From Streptomyces sp. NRRL F-5135 (GTDB lineage: Bacteria; Actinomycetota; Actinomycetes; Streptomycetales; Streptomycetaceae), in contig NZ_JOHR01000009.1 of NCBI RefSeq assembly GCF_000719775.1, positions 310,001-374,000 of the forward strand: DNA of 64,000 nt, given 5' to 3'. A model generated the notes under the pieces. The model searched no databases and was not told the DNA's origin. It worked only from the letters and a program-made list of their open reading frames with translations. The stretch's first letter is position 1. Each line of letters starts with the position of its first letter. This document shows positions 53,197 through 62,001 of the stretch, in pieces. The translations under genes were made by a program, and so were the position numbers.

Positions 53197-55614
53197 TTAC
53201 TTACCGGAGGGTCCCACCTTGACCGTCATCGTCCGCCCGTCCAGCGGCTGACTGATGATGCTGATCTTGGTGTTGGTGTCAGTAACCTTGACGCTCGCGG
53301 TCTTGTTCTCCTCGCTCCAGTACGTGCCCTTGCGGTCGTCGAAGACCGGCACGCCCAGCTGCGGCGCGACGCGCGTCGGCTGGTCCGCCTTGTGCAGCGT
53401 GAAGCCCTTGGTCGGCCACCAGCTGAACGCCGAGTCGTGCGCCTGGACGCGGTTGCGCATCAGCGTGCCGTCCGCCCACTTGAGCGGCTTGGCGTGGGCG
53501 TCGATCGGCAGGATCAGGCCCTGACCCGGGTGCCGGCTGGTGTTGTTGTCGACCTGCGAGGTGTCCCACTGCCAGATCAGCAGACCGGGCTGGTACGCGT
53601 AGTGCTCGACCTTGTTGTCGTTCGGCGCGGTGAAGCCGAAGTTGTACGGGCCGGTCCGCAGGGTCGTGTCGTACGAGACGTACTGGCGGTTCTCCGCGAT
53701 GTAGTACTGCTCGTAGTCCTCGGTGAAGGACTCCCCGATCCGCGAGAAGCCGTTCGCGGTCCAGCCCGCGTCGTCGCCCTCGGCGCCGTCGGTGAACACC
53801 GGCGCGCCGTCGGCGGTCAGGCTGATCCCGTCCGCCGTGAAGCCCTTGCCGGCCACGCCGCCGTCCGTCTGGTAGCGGAAGCGGAGGTCGAACTTCTGGC
53901 CCGCGTAGGCGTCCAGCGGGTACACCAGCTTCTGGTGCGTGCCCGAGACGTCGGTCAGCGCGGGCTTGTCGGCGGCGTCGCGCGTGATGGCCTTGCCGTT
54001 CGCCGTACCGTCCAGCGGCGTCCAGTTGGCGCCGCCGTCCGTGGACACCTCGGCGTAGAGGTAGTCGTAGTTCGCCTCGATGTCCCACCAGCCCTGGAGC
54101 TCCAGCGCGGCGGCGGACCTGCCCGTCAGGTCGACCGGCCGGGTCAGGGTGTTCTTGAGGTCGTCACCCATGCCGCTCCACCACTGCCGGGTGCCCTCGG
54201 CGGGCTTCACCACGGTCGTGGTCTGCTGCTTCTCGGGCAGTTCGACGATGAGCGCCTGCGGGTTCTTCGTGTTGTACTCCGAGACGCCCAGCTTGTGCGT
54301 GGAGTTCGTCGCGGCCTTGGCGGTGGTGTAGTCCAGCCAGCCGAGCTGGAGCTTGTCCCACGCGGTCATGTCGCCGGGCAGGTCGCCGATCGCGTCGCGG
54401 CCGGTGCCGAGCCAGGAGCCGGACGACATCAGGGTCCAGAAGCCGGTGGAGTTCTCGCCGCCCGCGGTGTCGTACAGGTCGGGCAGGCCCAGGTCGTGAC
54501 CGTACTCGTGGGCGAAGACCCCGAGCCCGCCGTTCTCCGGCTGCATGGTGTAGTCGCCGACCCAGATGCCGGTGTCGCCGATCTGGGTGCCGCCCGCCTT
54601 GTTGTTCGCGGGGCCGGAGCTGCCGGCGCTCGTACCGTACGCGTACCAGCGGTGCGCCCACAGGGCGTCCTCGCCCTGGACGCCGCCGCCGGCCGACTCG
54701 TCCTCGCCCGCGTGGACGATCTGGAAGTGGTCGATGTAGCCGTCGGGCTCGTTGAAGTCGCCGTCGTTGTCGAAGTCGTAGCGGTCCCACTGGTCGTACT
54801 GGGCGAGGTCCGCCTTGATCTGGGCGTCGGTCCTGCCCTGCGCCTTCTGGTCCGCGGCCCAGGCGTTGACGCCGTCGCGCACCAGGTCCCAGGAGTTGGC
54901 GCAGGTCGAGCCGCCGCAGTAGTTGGAGCCGTAACGGGCCTCGTTCCACTGGACCTTGACCCAGTCGGAGACCTCGCCGTCGACCGAGTAGCGCCCGGAG
55001 GACGTCTTCTCGTAGTAGGTCTTCAGCGACTCCTTCTTCTTGCCCTTGGCGTCCTTGCCCTCGCCGAAGTACAAGTCCTGGAAGTGCTGCTGGTTGTAGT
55101 CGGCCTGCCAGGCGGTGGAGTTGTCCACCTTGCGGTCGGGCTCGGCTATCTGGTTGTGCAGCGGACCGGGGTCGCCGCCGTACTTCTCGACCGGCGGCTG
55201 CGGGCCGTCGGGCCCGTCCGGGTCGTACATCGTGGTGTCGTCGACCTGGTCGCCGAACTCCACGAGGACGGTGAAGATCTTGTCGGTCTTCTCCCGGCCC
55301 AGCTCGACGTACTTCTTGCCGCCGAGCTTGACGACCTGCGAGCCGCCGCGCTTCTCCGGCTTGGCGTCCCCGGATATGACCTGCTTCAGCGCGGCCTCGC
55401 GCTGCTGCTCCTGCTGCTTGCTGAACGGACCTTCCAGGTCGTGCTCGACACGGCCCTCCTGGGGCGCCGGGTCACGGCGCTCGACGCTCGACGGGCCGGA
55501 GGCGGGATTGTCCTGCGCCTGGGCCGAGGTGGTGAAGGCCGAGGCGGTCGCGGCGGTCGCGGCCAGGGCCACGAGCGCGGCCGAGGCGCGTCTCGCACGT
55601 CGGTTTCTGATCAC
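53197..55614 (-). CDS. Secreted M6-family metalloprotease (immune inhibitor A type)
   Basis: This 805-residue protease starts with a basic signal peptide (RNRRARRASAALVALAATAA, then A-x-A near residue 30). The catalytic motif is FAHEYGHDLGLPDLYD (about 365-380), HExxHxxGxxD of M6 peptidases, followed by FWTLMSSGSWLG, the Met-turn. The C-terminal half has beta-sandwich segments (GWWDIEANYDYLYAEVSTDG) typical of the family. It is likely exported and zinc-dependent, degrading proteins outside the cell. GTG 55612-55614 follows GGGGAGGACAAC; the frame is open to 55638. Hairpin follows the stop. Confidence 0.93.
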   Translation of the reverse strand: MIRNRRARRASAALVALAATAATASAFTTSAQAQDNPASGPSSVERRDPAPQEGRVEHDLEGPFSKQQEQQREAALKQVISGDAKPEKRGGSQVVKLGGKKYVELGREKTDKIFTVLVEFGDQVDDTTMYDPDGPDGPQPPVEKYGGDPGPLHNQIAEPDRKVDNSTAWQADYNQQHFQDLYFGEGKDAKGKKKESLKTYYEKTSSGRYSVDGEVSDWVKVQWNEARYGSNYCGGSTCANSWDLVRDGVNAWAADQKAQGRTDAQIKADLAQYDQWDRYDFDNDGDFNEPDGYIDHFQIVHAGEDESAGGGVQGEDALWAHRWYAYGTSAGSSGPANNKAGGTQIGDTGIWVGDYTMQPENGGLGVFAHEYGHDLGLPDLYDTAGGENSTGFWTLMSSGSWLGTGRDAIGDLPGDMTAWDKLQLGWLDYTTAKAATNSTHKLGVSEYNTKNPQALIVELPEKQQTTTVVKPAEGTRQWWSGMGDDLKNTLTRPVDLTGRSAAALELQGWWDIEANYDYLYAEVSTDGGANWTPLDGTANGKAITRDAADKPALTDVSGTHQKLVYPLDAYAGQKFDLRFRYQTDGGVAGKGFTADGISLTADGAPVFTDGAEGDDAGWTANGFSRIGESFTEDYEQYYIAENRQYVSYDTTLRTGPYNFGFTAPNDNKVEHYAYQPGLLIWQWDTSQVDNNTSRHPGQGLILPIDAHAKPLKWADGTLMRNRVQAHDSAFSWWPTKGFTLHKADQPTRVAPQLGVPVFDDRKGTYWSEENKTASVKVTDTNTKISIISQPLDGRTMTVKVGPSGK

Positions 55615-56102
55615 TTGGTGTTGTCCTCCCCGGCGCATACGGTCCGCGGACCAGGGAGTTGGGGATCCGCGCGCGCATGCGCGTCATCAGTGACGACATT
55701 CGACCGGAGTCGCGGGAGAAAAAACAGTCCTTGACTTGAGCTGGTCAACTGCACTATGTGTCCATGTAACTTCACTATCCGAACATGGTGAATTTCGGAC
55801 AACAGGCGTATGAAATCGGCCGATTGACGGGCGGGGTGATTCGATGCGCCCCCCGTGCAACGGGGGTGGTGGACGGCCGACGCATACGTCGCATTCCGTC
55901 GGGGCATCCAGCGTCGTAGAGTCGGCTGACAGTGCGACCGAGTTGCGAACTACGCGTCCGATCACGCGAGACAGCCCGGGACACCCGGATACCCCCCGCA
56001 TAGGCACCACAGGCCCCATAGGCACCATTGACCCGGGAAATCCCCGAGTCGCCCCCGAGAGCCACCCCCGACTTTCCATGCCCCGAGGGACGGATTTCCG
56101 CC
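55615..56102. promoter_or_regulatory. Divergent region upstream of the M6 protease, with dyads
   Basis: No gene is evident in these 488 bases. An A+T-richer stretch at 55720-55830 holds TTGAC (55731-55735) with GTCAA (55744-55748), and TCCGAA (55778-55783) with TTCGGA (55794-55799). These inverted repeats, near TTGACT/TTGACC hexamers on both strands, mark a probable regulated promoter for the secreted protease. Confidence 0.45.
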
Positions 56103-56414
56103 ATGCCGCGTCCGACTGCCGCACAGATCGCCTACGGCTCCGCCACCGTCGTCTGCTCCACCCTCGTCATCCTGTTGCTCTCCGGTACGACCACCGGTGT
56201 CGGCATCGCGATGACGGGCATCGCCGCACTCGCGCTGGGCCTCCTGGTCACCATGGTGCTCACGCTGCCGGGCAGGGCGCCGGCGCGCGCCGCGGCGTAC
56301 GGACGCCGCGGCGCCGCACAGACGGAGGCCAGGGACATCCGAGTGCCCCAGCAGCGGGTCGGTGCGAGCGGCGAGGGCGTGCCGGCCGAGCAGCGGCACT
56401 CGCTGCGCCGCTGA
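56103..56414 (+). CDS. Small two-helix membrane protein
   Basis: This 103-residue protein has two hydrophobic segments (IAYGSATVVCSTLVILLL and AMTGIAALALGLLVTMVL) and a basic, hydrophilic C-terminus with RVPQQRVG-like sequence ending HSLRR. I recognise no family; such proteins are conserved in streptomycetes as hypothetical membrane proteins. ATG 56103 follows GAGGGACGG. It converges on an RDD gene. Confidence 0.65.
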   Translation: MPRPTAAQIAYGSATVVCSTLVILLLSGTTTGVGIAMTGIAALALGLLVTMVLTLPGRAPARAAAYGRRGAAQTEARDIRVPQQRVGASGEGVPAEQRHSLRR

Positions 56415-56444
56415 GGCGCAGCGGGACGGCTGCCGCCTGCTTCC

Positions 56445-56474
56445 CGCTTCCGCTTCCGCTTCCGCTTCCGCTTC
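56445..56474. repeat. Five tandem copies of CGCTTC
   Basis: CGCTTC is repeated five times without change between the membrane gene and the RDD gene. AGGGGCCGTAGT occurs twice right after it, the second copy covering the RDD stop. Likely slippage sequence. Confidence 0.8.
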
Positions 56475-56491
56475 CAGGGGCCGTAGTGCCT

Positions 56492-57421
56492 CTAGGGGCC
56501 GTAGTCCTGTCCCTGTCCGGGGCGGGGTTCCCGGCCCTGTCCCTGGTCCTGGTCCGTCGTCACCACGACCGTCCGCGCGGCCTTGTCGTGCAGCCCCTGC
56601 CGGTACGGTCTGCTGCCCGCGATCGACACGATGATGATGAACCACCAGACGCAGAAGCAGCACACCAGCGCCGGCACCCAGAGCACGAGCGCCCGCACCA
56701 GCGAGGAGCCGGTGTCCGGCACCGACCCGTCGTTGAGCATCGCGGTACGCAGACTGAGCCAGCGCTTGCCGAGCGTCTGGCCGTACTTCCGCGTCATGAG
56801 GGTGTCGTAACCGACGAACGCGACGACCGAGATCAGCGACCACAGCCATTGGCGGCCGGTGTTCACCTGGGCGGAGAAGTCGTTCCAGGTTCCGCTCGAG
56901 CCGCTGTTCGGCGTCGCGGTCCAGCCGCCGCCGGCGAAGGTCGAGATGAGCGCCAGCGGGATGAAGATGATCAAGGCGTCGATCAGCCGGGCCAGGAAGC
57001 GCTTGCCGAACGGCGCGAGGGGCGGCATCCCGGCCAGCGGGTCCTCGCCGTACCGGCCGCCGCCGAAGGCCCCGGAGCCGTACGGTCCCGAGCCGTACGG
57101 TCCGGGTCCGGAGGCGGGCGGCGGGTGGTCGCCGCCGTACGGAGCGCCGTAAGGGGAGCCGTAGGGGGAGCCGGGCGGCGGACCCGGCGGGGGTTCGCGC
57201 GGCGGCTCGGGCGGGGTGGCCTCCGGGCCCGGCGGGCCGGAAGAGCCGGGCGGGCCTGCGGGACCCGCCGGGCCGGCCTCTCCGGGAGGCTCGGGCGGGG
57301 GACCGCCGCCCGGTGAACCCTCCGGCCCCGGACGCTCGTCCGGCTGCCGGGGCGGCCGGGGTCTCTTGAGGAACGGATCGTCCTCGGGCGGTTCACCGGG
57401 CGGCGGCTGGTCATTGCTCAT
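56492..57421 (-). CDS. RDD family membrane protein
   Basis: This 309-residue protein has about 130 residues of Pro/Gly/Tyr-rich sequence, then the RDD domain: FGKRFLARLIDALIIFIPLA with the R-D pair, MTRKYGQTLGKRWLSLRTAM and LHDKAARTVVV, with three or four helices. RDD proteins are integral membrane proteins of unclear function, some linked to ion or solute transport. ATG 57419-57421 is used. A similar gene lies 192 bases upstream on the same strand, so the two may be a duplicated pair. Confidence 0.87.
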   Translation of the reverse strand: MSNDQPPPGEPPEDDPFLKRPRPPRQPDERPGPEGSPGGGPPPEPPGEAGPAGPAGPPGSSGPPGPEATPPEPPREPPPGPPPGSPYGSPYGAPYGGDHPPPASGPGPYGSGPYGSGAFGGGRYGEDPLAGMPPLAPFGKRFLARLIDALIIFIPLALISTFAGGGWTATPNSGSSGTWNDFSAQVNTGRQWLWSLISVVAFVGYDTLMTRKYGQTLGKRWLSLRTAMLNDGSVPDTGSSLVRALVLWVPALVCCFCVWWFIIIVSIAGSRPYRQGLHDKAARTVVVTTDQDQGQGREPRPGQGQDYGP

Positions 57422-57575
57422 GGGGGCAGTGCACCGCGCCGGTCATGGCCCCGCACCCGGCGTGCCGCCGTTCGGAGGAACACGGGCCCGGGCCGCCCAG
57501 CAGGCCGCCCAGCCGACCGGTCGGCCGCCCGGTCGGACCGCTGCCGCGGAGGCGGCGCCAAAGCCCCGCACGGTG

Positions 57576-57604
57576 CACGGAGGCTCCGAAACGGAGCCTC
57601 CGTG
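57576..57604 (-). terminator. Hairpin terminator between the two RDD genes
   Basis: CACGGAGGCTCCG at 57576-57588 pairs with CGGAGCCTCCGTG at 57592-57604 (13 base pairs) around a three-base loop. It follows the upstream RDD gene's stop by nine bases on the minus strand. Confidence 0.75.
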
Positions 57605-57612
57605 TCATGTCC

Positions 57613-59262
57613 TCAGCGCGAGCCCGCCACGAAGGTGTGGGCCGTCTTGTCATGCCAGCACTGCCGCCAGGGGCGGTCGAACAGGCACCACAGCACGTTG
57701 AGGACACCGACGGCGAGGACCCCGAGCACGCTGTACACCAGCCAGCGGCGCAGCGCGGCGCCGAACGGCGGGGGTTCATGGGTCTCGATGTCGCGCACCT
57801 CGAGGCCGCACAGCTTCTTGCCCAGGGTGCGGCCCCACCGGGCGGTCGGCAACGCCTCGTACAGCGCCCCGACGACCAGCAGTGCGGCGAGCACCGCGCC
57901 GAGATAGGCGCCCGTCGTGGCGTCCAGCAGCCAGACGGTGACGGTCTGACCGGTCTGCCGGGCCGCCTCCACCTTGTCGTCGACATGGGTGAGCGCCCGT
58001 CCGGCCAGCGGGACGGCGACGGCACCGACGACGGCGCCCAGTACGACGCTGTCGATCAGCCGGGCCGCGAACCGCCTGCCGAGTCCCGCGGGCCTGGCCG
58101 CCGCCTGGGCCTGGGCGTGGCGGAGGAACGGGTCGTCGGCGGGCGGCTTCCACGGCAGGACGGCCTGGTCGCCGCCGTCCCGCGGCAGCGGCTGCTGGGC
58201 CCAGGACGCGGCGCCGCCGCCCGCTCCGGAGCTGATGACGGTGTTCGGCACGCCGGCCGACGGGACCGGGCTCTCCGGCGGCTGAGATTGCTGGGGCTGC
58301 TGGATCCGCGGGGGCTGCTGAGTCTGAGGTTGTGCCTGGGGCTGAGGTTGTGCTTGGGGCTGGGCCGATGGTGCGGTGATCGGCTCGACCCGACCGGGCA
58401 GTTGGGGCTTCGGCCTGGTGGGCGGCGGGGGCAGCGCCCGTGCCCCGGCGGCGCCCTGGCTCAGCGCGCGGATCGCCATCGTGCCCTCGGACGCGCCCGG
58501 GCGCCCGGACGCGGCTTCCTCGTCCTTGGCGCGGCGGGCGGCGCGCAGAGCGCGGATGGCGACCGTGCTGTCGACGGGCGGCCGGTCGCCGTCGCGCGGG
58601 GCGGGCATCAGTGCTGCCGCCCCGGCCGGGGGCTCCTGGCCGTCGGGGCCGGGCCGGCCGGTCCCGGACGCGGCCCCCGTGGCCGTACCGGCGCCGGAGC
58701 CCGTACCGGCGCCCGGTCCTGCTCCGGTGTTCGGCCTGACACCGCGTCGCATCGCGCGGATCGCGACCGTGCCGTCCGTGGGCGGCGGGTCGTCCGGCGA
58801 GCCGGGCCCGAGGCCCCGTACACCGGGCAGGGCGCCACCGGTCGGGTCGCCCTCCCCGTCCCGCGCGCCGGGCTCCCGCGCCGGATCCACGGGGGCCGGA
58901 GCGGGGGCGGGCACCCGGGGGTCGGGGCCGTGCGCTCCCCACGAGACCCGGGCGTCGCGCTCGTCCCCGAAGCCGCCCTGCCGCGAGACGTCGGCCTGCC
59001 ACGCGGACGCCGGCTCCTGAGACTCCCGCCGGGGGTCCTGGGCCGGCTCCTCGTCCAGGAAGACCGGCCCCGTCTCGTCGACGGCGGGCCGGTCCGGGAC
59101 CGCCGGTGTCCCGGGCCCCGCCTCGTCGCCCGGGGGCGCGGGCCGGCTCGTGCCGGGCACCCAGGCGGCACCGTTCCAGTACCGGACATATCCCGGGATG
59201 GACGGGTCTGGGTAGAACCCTTCCCTGGGTACGTTCCCGCCGTCACCAGGAGGAGTAGCCAC
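57613..59262 (-). CDS. RDD family protein with DUF2510 N-terminus
   Basis: This roughly 549-residue protein begins with a DUF2510 module (GFYPDPSIPGYVRYWNGAAW, about residues 15-34), which is often placed at cytoplasmic N-termini of actinobacterial membrane proteins. A long Pro/Gln/Ala/Gly-rich linker includes QAQPQPQAQPQTQQPP, and the C-terminal RDD domain follows with LGRRFAARLIDSVVLGAVVG and WGRTLGKKLCGLEVR. The linker has three repeats of the form VAIRAMRRGVR/VAIRALRAARR/MAIRALSQG. GTG 59260-59262 is used as start; TTG 59269-59271 is possible. Role unknown. Confidence 0.85.
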   Translation of the reverse strand: MATPPGDGGNVPREGFYPDPSIPGYVRYWNGAAWVPGTSRPAPPGDEAGPGTPAVPDRPAVDETGPVFLDEEPAQDPRRESQEPASAWQADVSRQGGFGDERDARVSWGAHGPDPRVPAPAPAPVDPAREPGARDGEGDPTGGALPGVRGLGPGSPDDPPPTDGTVAIRAMRRGVRPNTGAGPGAGTGSGAGTATGAASGTGRPGPDGQEPPAGAAALMPAPRDGDRPPVDSTVAIRALRAARRAKDEEAASGRPGASEGTMAIRALSQGAAGARALPPPPTRPKPQLPGRVEPITAPSAQPQAQPQPQAQPQTQQPPRIQQPQQSQPPESPVPSAGVPNTVISSGAGGGAASWAQQPLPRDGGDQAVLPWKPPADDPFLRHAQAQAAARPAGLGRRFAARLIDSVVLGAVVGAVAVPLAGRALTHVDDKVEAARQTGQTVTVWLLDATTGAYLGAVLAALLVVGALYEALPTARWGRTLGKKLCGLEVRDIETHEPPPFGAALRRWLVYSVLGVLAVGVLNVLWCLFDRPWRQCWHDKTAHTFVAGSR

Positions 59263-59890
59263 TGACCCCAACTCCGTTCACTCACACCTTGATCGGACAT
59301 GTCCTCGGGCTGCGCCTCGCATCGCCCCGCGCGGCGCCTGACGGGGCGTACCGCCGCTTGTCCATGGAAGACAGTAACGAAGAACACGGATACCTGAAGA
59401 AGAGGACCGGTGGACAGGACCGTGTTCGAGCGGCAGACCGAAGACGTCGAGGCGAAGCGTAAGGCTGTGGGGTGGAATCCCTTCGACAGGGTGCGCGAAG
59501 AGTCGCACGCCAGTACCTACAAGAAGCGATTGATCCCCACAAAAGTCAACCGTCGCGGCCCCTGCTCGCCCATCAGGGTCGCACGCACCCCCATCAGGGT
59601 GGCGCACGTCCTCGTACAGGCGCGCCCCGCCCGTACCCGCTGGTCGGGGCCGTCCCGGGCGGCGGCCCTCGTACCGGCCCCAGGCACCGGCACGCGCCGG
59701 CACGCGCCGGTCCGGGCGCCGTCGACGCCCGCGCGCGGTCACCTGCCGACGCTTACGAAAAATTCACCTGCCGGAAGTCGCGGAAGTCGCGTCATAGGCA
59801 GGTCCTTCCGCTCTCTCATCCGGTACGACCCGTCATCGGGCCCTCGCCAGGAAAGCGCCGGGAAAGCGCAGGGGAAAGGAAGTGCCGTTC
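59263..59890. other. Gap upstream of the SsgA-like gene
   Basis: These 628 bases hold no gene I can support. A short open frame with a GTG at 59410 (after AGAGGA) codes a hydrophilic segment but shows no family and runs into the next gene. CCCATCAGGGT is repeated at 59569 and 59590. The right part (59740-59880) is A+T-richer (GAAAAATTCACC, GTCATAGGCAGG) and should carry the promoter of the SsgA-like gene. Confidence 0.5.
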
Positions 59891-60367
59891 ATGGACACCG
59901 TGGTGGAACGCGAACTGGAGCTGAATCTGGTGCTGTCACCGGAGTACAGCGTCCCCGTCCCGGCCCGGCTGGCCTACCGCACGGACGATCCGTACGCCGT
60001 GCGCGTCACCTTCCACATCGGCTCGGACAGCCCCGTGGAGTGGACCTTCGCCCGTGAACTTCTGGTGGAAGGAGTGTTCAGGCCGTGCGGGCAGGGGGAC
60101 GTGCGCGTCTGGCCGACGAAGGCGGACGGGCGGAGCGTGCTGTGTTTCGCGCTCAGCTCGCCCGACGGGGACGCCTTGCTGGAGGCGCCCTCGGACGCGG
60201 TGTACGCCTGGGTCGAGCGGACGCTGCGGATCGTGCCGCCGGGAACGGAGGCGGCGCGGCTCGGGCTGGACGGCGAGCTGGCCGACCTGCTGGCCCCGAC
60301 CCCCTCGGACGACCCGCGGTCGCGGGATCCGTGGCCGTCGGACGAGTCGCGCGAGGGCGAGGCGTAG
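59891..60367 (+). CDS. ssgG: SsgA-like sporulation/cell-division protein (SsgG type)
   Basis: This 158-residue protein carries the SsgA-family blocks: VLSPEYSVPVPARLAYRTDD, PYAVRVTFHIGSDSPVEWTF, ARELLVEGV, GDVRVWPTKADGRSVLCFAL and SSPDGDALLEAPSDAV. SALPs control septum placement and peptidoglycan events during streptomycete sporulation. The sequence start (MDTVVERELELNLVLSPE) and position downstream of the RDD pair recall SsgG of S. coelicolor rather than SsgB; the letter is from memory. ATG 59891 follows GGGGAAAGGA at ten bases; GTG 59882 is too close. Confidence 0.88.
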   Translation: MDTVVERELELNLVLSPEYSVPVPARLAYRTDDPYAVRVTFHIGSDSPVEWTFARELLVEGVFRPCGQGDVRVWPTKADGRSVLCFALSSPDGDALLEAPSDAVYAWVERTLRIVPPGTEAARLGLDGELADLLAPTPSDDPRSRDPWPSDESREGEA

Positions 60368-60536
60368 CCGGCCGGCCGGGCCCGGGCGGCCGGGGGTCCG
60401 GCGGTCGGGAGTCGGTGGCAGGAACCCGGCGGTCGGGTACTCGCCGACCGGGACTCGCCGGCCGGGCGATCGGTACTCGGCGGCCTGCCTGGGCTTGTCA
60501 GCCGGGACTCGGGCGTACTGGCGGCACCTGTCCCGG

Positions 60537-61904
60537 TCAGAAGAGCTTTCCCGGGTTGAGCAGGCCCAGCGGGTCGAACGTCCGCTTGATGCCGCGCTGC
60601 AACTCCAGACCCACCGGGCCAAGTTCGCGGGACAGCCACTCCTTCTTCAGGACACCGACCCCGTGTTCGCCGGTGATCGTGCCGCCCAGTTCCAGGCCGA
60701 GCGCCATGATCTCGTCGAACGACGTACGGGCCCGCCGGGACTCGTCGGGGTCGGCCGGGTCGAAGCAGACGACCGGGTGGGTGTTGCCGTCGCCCGCGTG
60801 CGCGCAGACGCCGATGGTCAGACCGTGCTTGTCCGCGATGGCGGCCGTGCCGTCGAGCATCGCCCCGAGGCGCGAGCGCGGGACGCACACGTCGTCGATC
60901 ATCGTGGCCGACCGGACGGTTTCCAGCGCGGGCAGGGCGAGCCGGCGTGCCTTGAGGAGCAGCTCCGACTCCGCCGGGTCCTCCGCGGGGACGACCTCGG
61001 TGGCGCCGGCGGCGGCGCAGAGGTCACCGACGGCGGCGAGGTCGGGCGCGGGGTCGGGGGTGTCGAAGGCGGCGAGCAGCAGGGCCTCGGTGGTGTCGGG
61101 AAGCCCCATGTTCGCCATGGCGTTGACGGCGCGGACCGTCGTACGGTCCATCAGTTCGAGCAACGAGGGGGTGTGACCGCGCTCCATGATGCGGCAGACG
61201 GCGTCGCAGGCGTCCGCCGCGGAGCCGAACTCGGCCGCGACGACGAGGGACCGCGGTGGCTTGGGCCGGAGCGCGAGGACGGCCTTGACGACGATGCCGA
61301 GGCTGCCCTCGGAGCCGACGAAGAGCCGTGTCAGGTCGTAACCGGCGACGCCCTTGGCCGTGCGGCGACCGGTGGTCAGGAGGCGGCCATCGGCGAGGAC
61401 GACGTCGAGGCCGAGGACGTACTCGGCGGTGACGCCGTACTTCACGCAGCACAGGCCGCCGGACGCCGTGCCGATGTTGCCGCCGATGGTGCACATCTCC
61501 CAGCTGGAGGGGTCGGGCGGGTAGTACAGGCCCAGTTCGCCGACGGCGCGGGAGAGCGTGGCGTTGACGACGCCCGGTTCGACGACGGCGATGCGGTCGA
61601 CCGGGTTGATCTCCAGGATCCGGTCCATCTTGGTCAGGGAGAGGACGATGCACCCGTCCGAGGCGTTCGCGGCGCCGGACAGCCCCGTACGGGCGCCCTG
61701 CGGGACGACGGGGACGCGGAGCGCGGTCGCCGTGCGCATGACGTGCTGGACGTGCTCGACCGTGCGCGGGAGCACGACCGCGGCGGGCGCGCCCGCGGCG
61801 CAGAAGCTCGCCATGTCGTTGGCGTACGAGGCCATGACGTCGGGGTCGGTGAGCAGGACCTCGGAGGGGAGCCCGGACCGCAACCGCGCGAGGAGATCGT
61901 CCAT
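60537..61904 (-). CDS. FAD-linked oxidase (GlcD/D-lactate dehydrogenase type)
   Basis: This 455-residue flavoenzyme has the PCMH FAD-binding domain (VVPQGARTGLSGAANASDGC, TIGGNIGTASGGLCCVKYGV) and the FAD-oxidase C domain (VCAHAGDGNTHPVVCFDPAD, TITGEHGVGVLKKEWL, FDPLGLLNPGKLF). Family members oxidise glycolate or D-lactate, with electrons passed to a quinone or acceptor protein. No partner GlcE/GlcF subunit is nearby. ATG 61902-61904 (MDDLLARL) is used; no strong ribosome site is visible and the frame is open to 62003. Confidence 0.9.
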   Translation of the reverse strand: MDDLLARLRSGLPSEVLLTDPDVMASYANDMASFCAAGAPAAVVLPRTVEHVQHVMRTATALRVPVVPQGARTGLSGAANASDGCIVLSLTKMDRILEINPVDRIAVVEPGVVNATLSRAVGELGLYYPPDPSSWEMCTIGGNIGTASGGLCCVKYGVTAEYVLGLDVVLADGRLLTTGRRTAKGVAGYDLTRLFVGSEGSLGIVVKAVLALRPKPPRSLVVAAEFGSAADACDAVCRIMERGHTPSLLELMDRTTVRAVNAMANMGLPDTTEALLLAAFDTPDPAPDLAAVGDLCAAAGATEVVPAEDPAESELLLKARRLALPALETVRSATMIDDVCVPRSRLGAMLDGTAAIADKHGLTIGVCAHAGDGNTHPVVCFDPADPDESRRARTSFDEIMALGLELGGTITGEHGVGVLKKEWLSRELGPVGLELQRGIKRTFDPLGLLNPGKLF

Positions 61905-62001
61905 GAGCCCAGAGTCGCACCCGGGGCCATCGGTGTGAACCCGTCTGCGATCCGTTCCGACACACACAGTGTACTGATCATATTGACGCACAGTAATCAC
62001 C

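Noticed and set aside
59410..60057. Open frame of 215 codons before and into ssgG
   Set aside because: It overlaps ssgG by about 170 bases, turns into Pro/Arg low complexity and matches no family; only its first part is kept as a weak observation.
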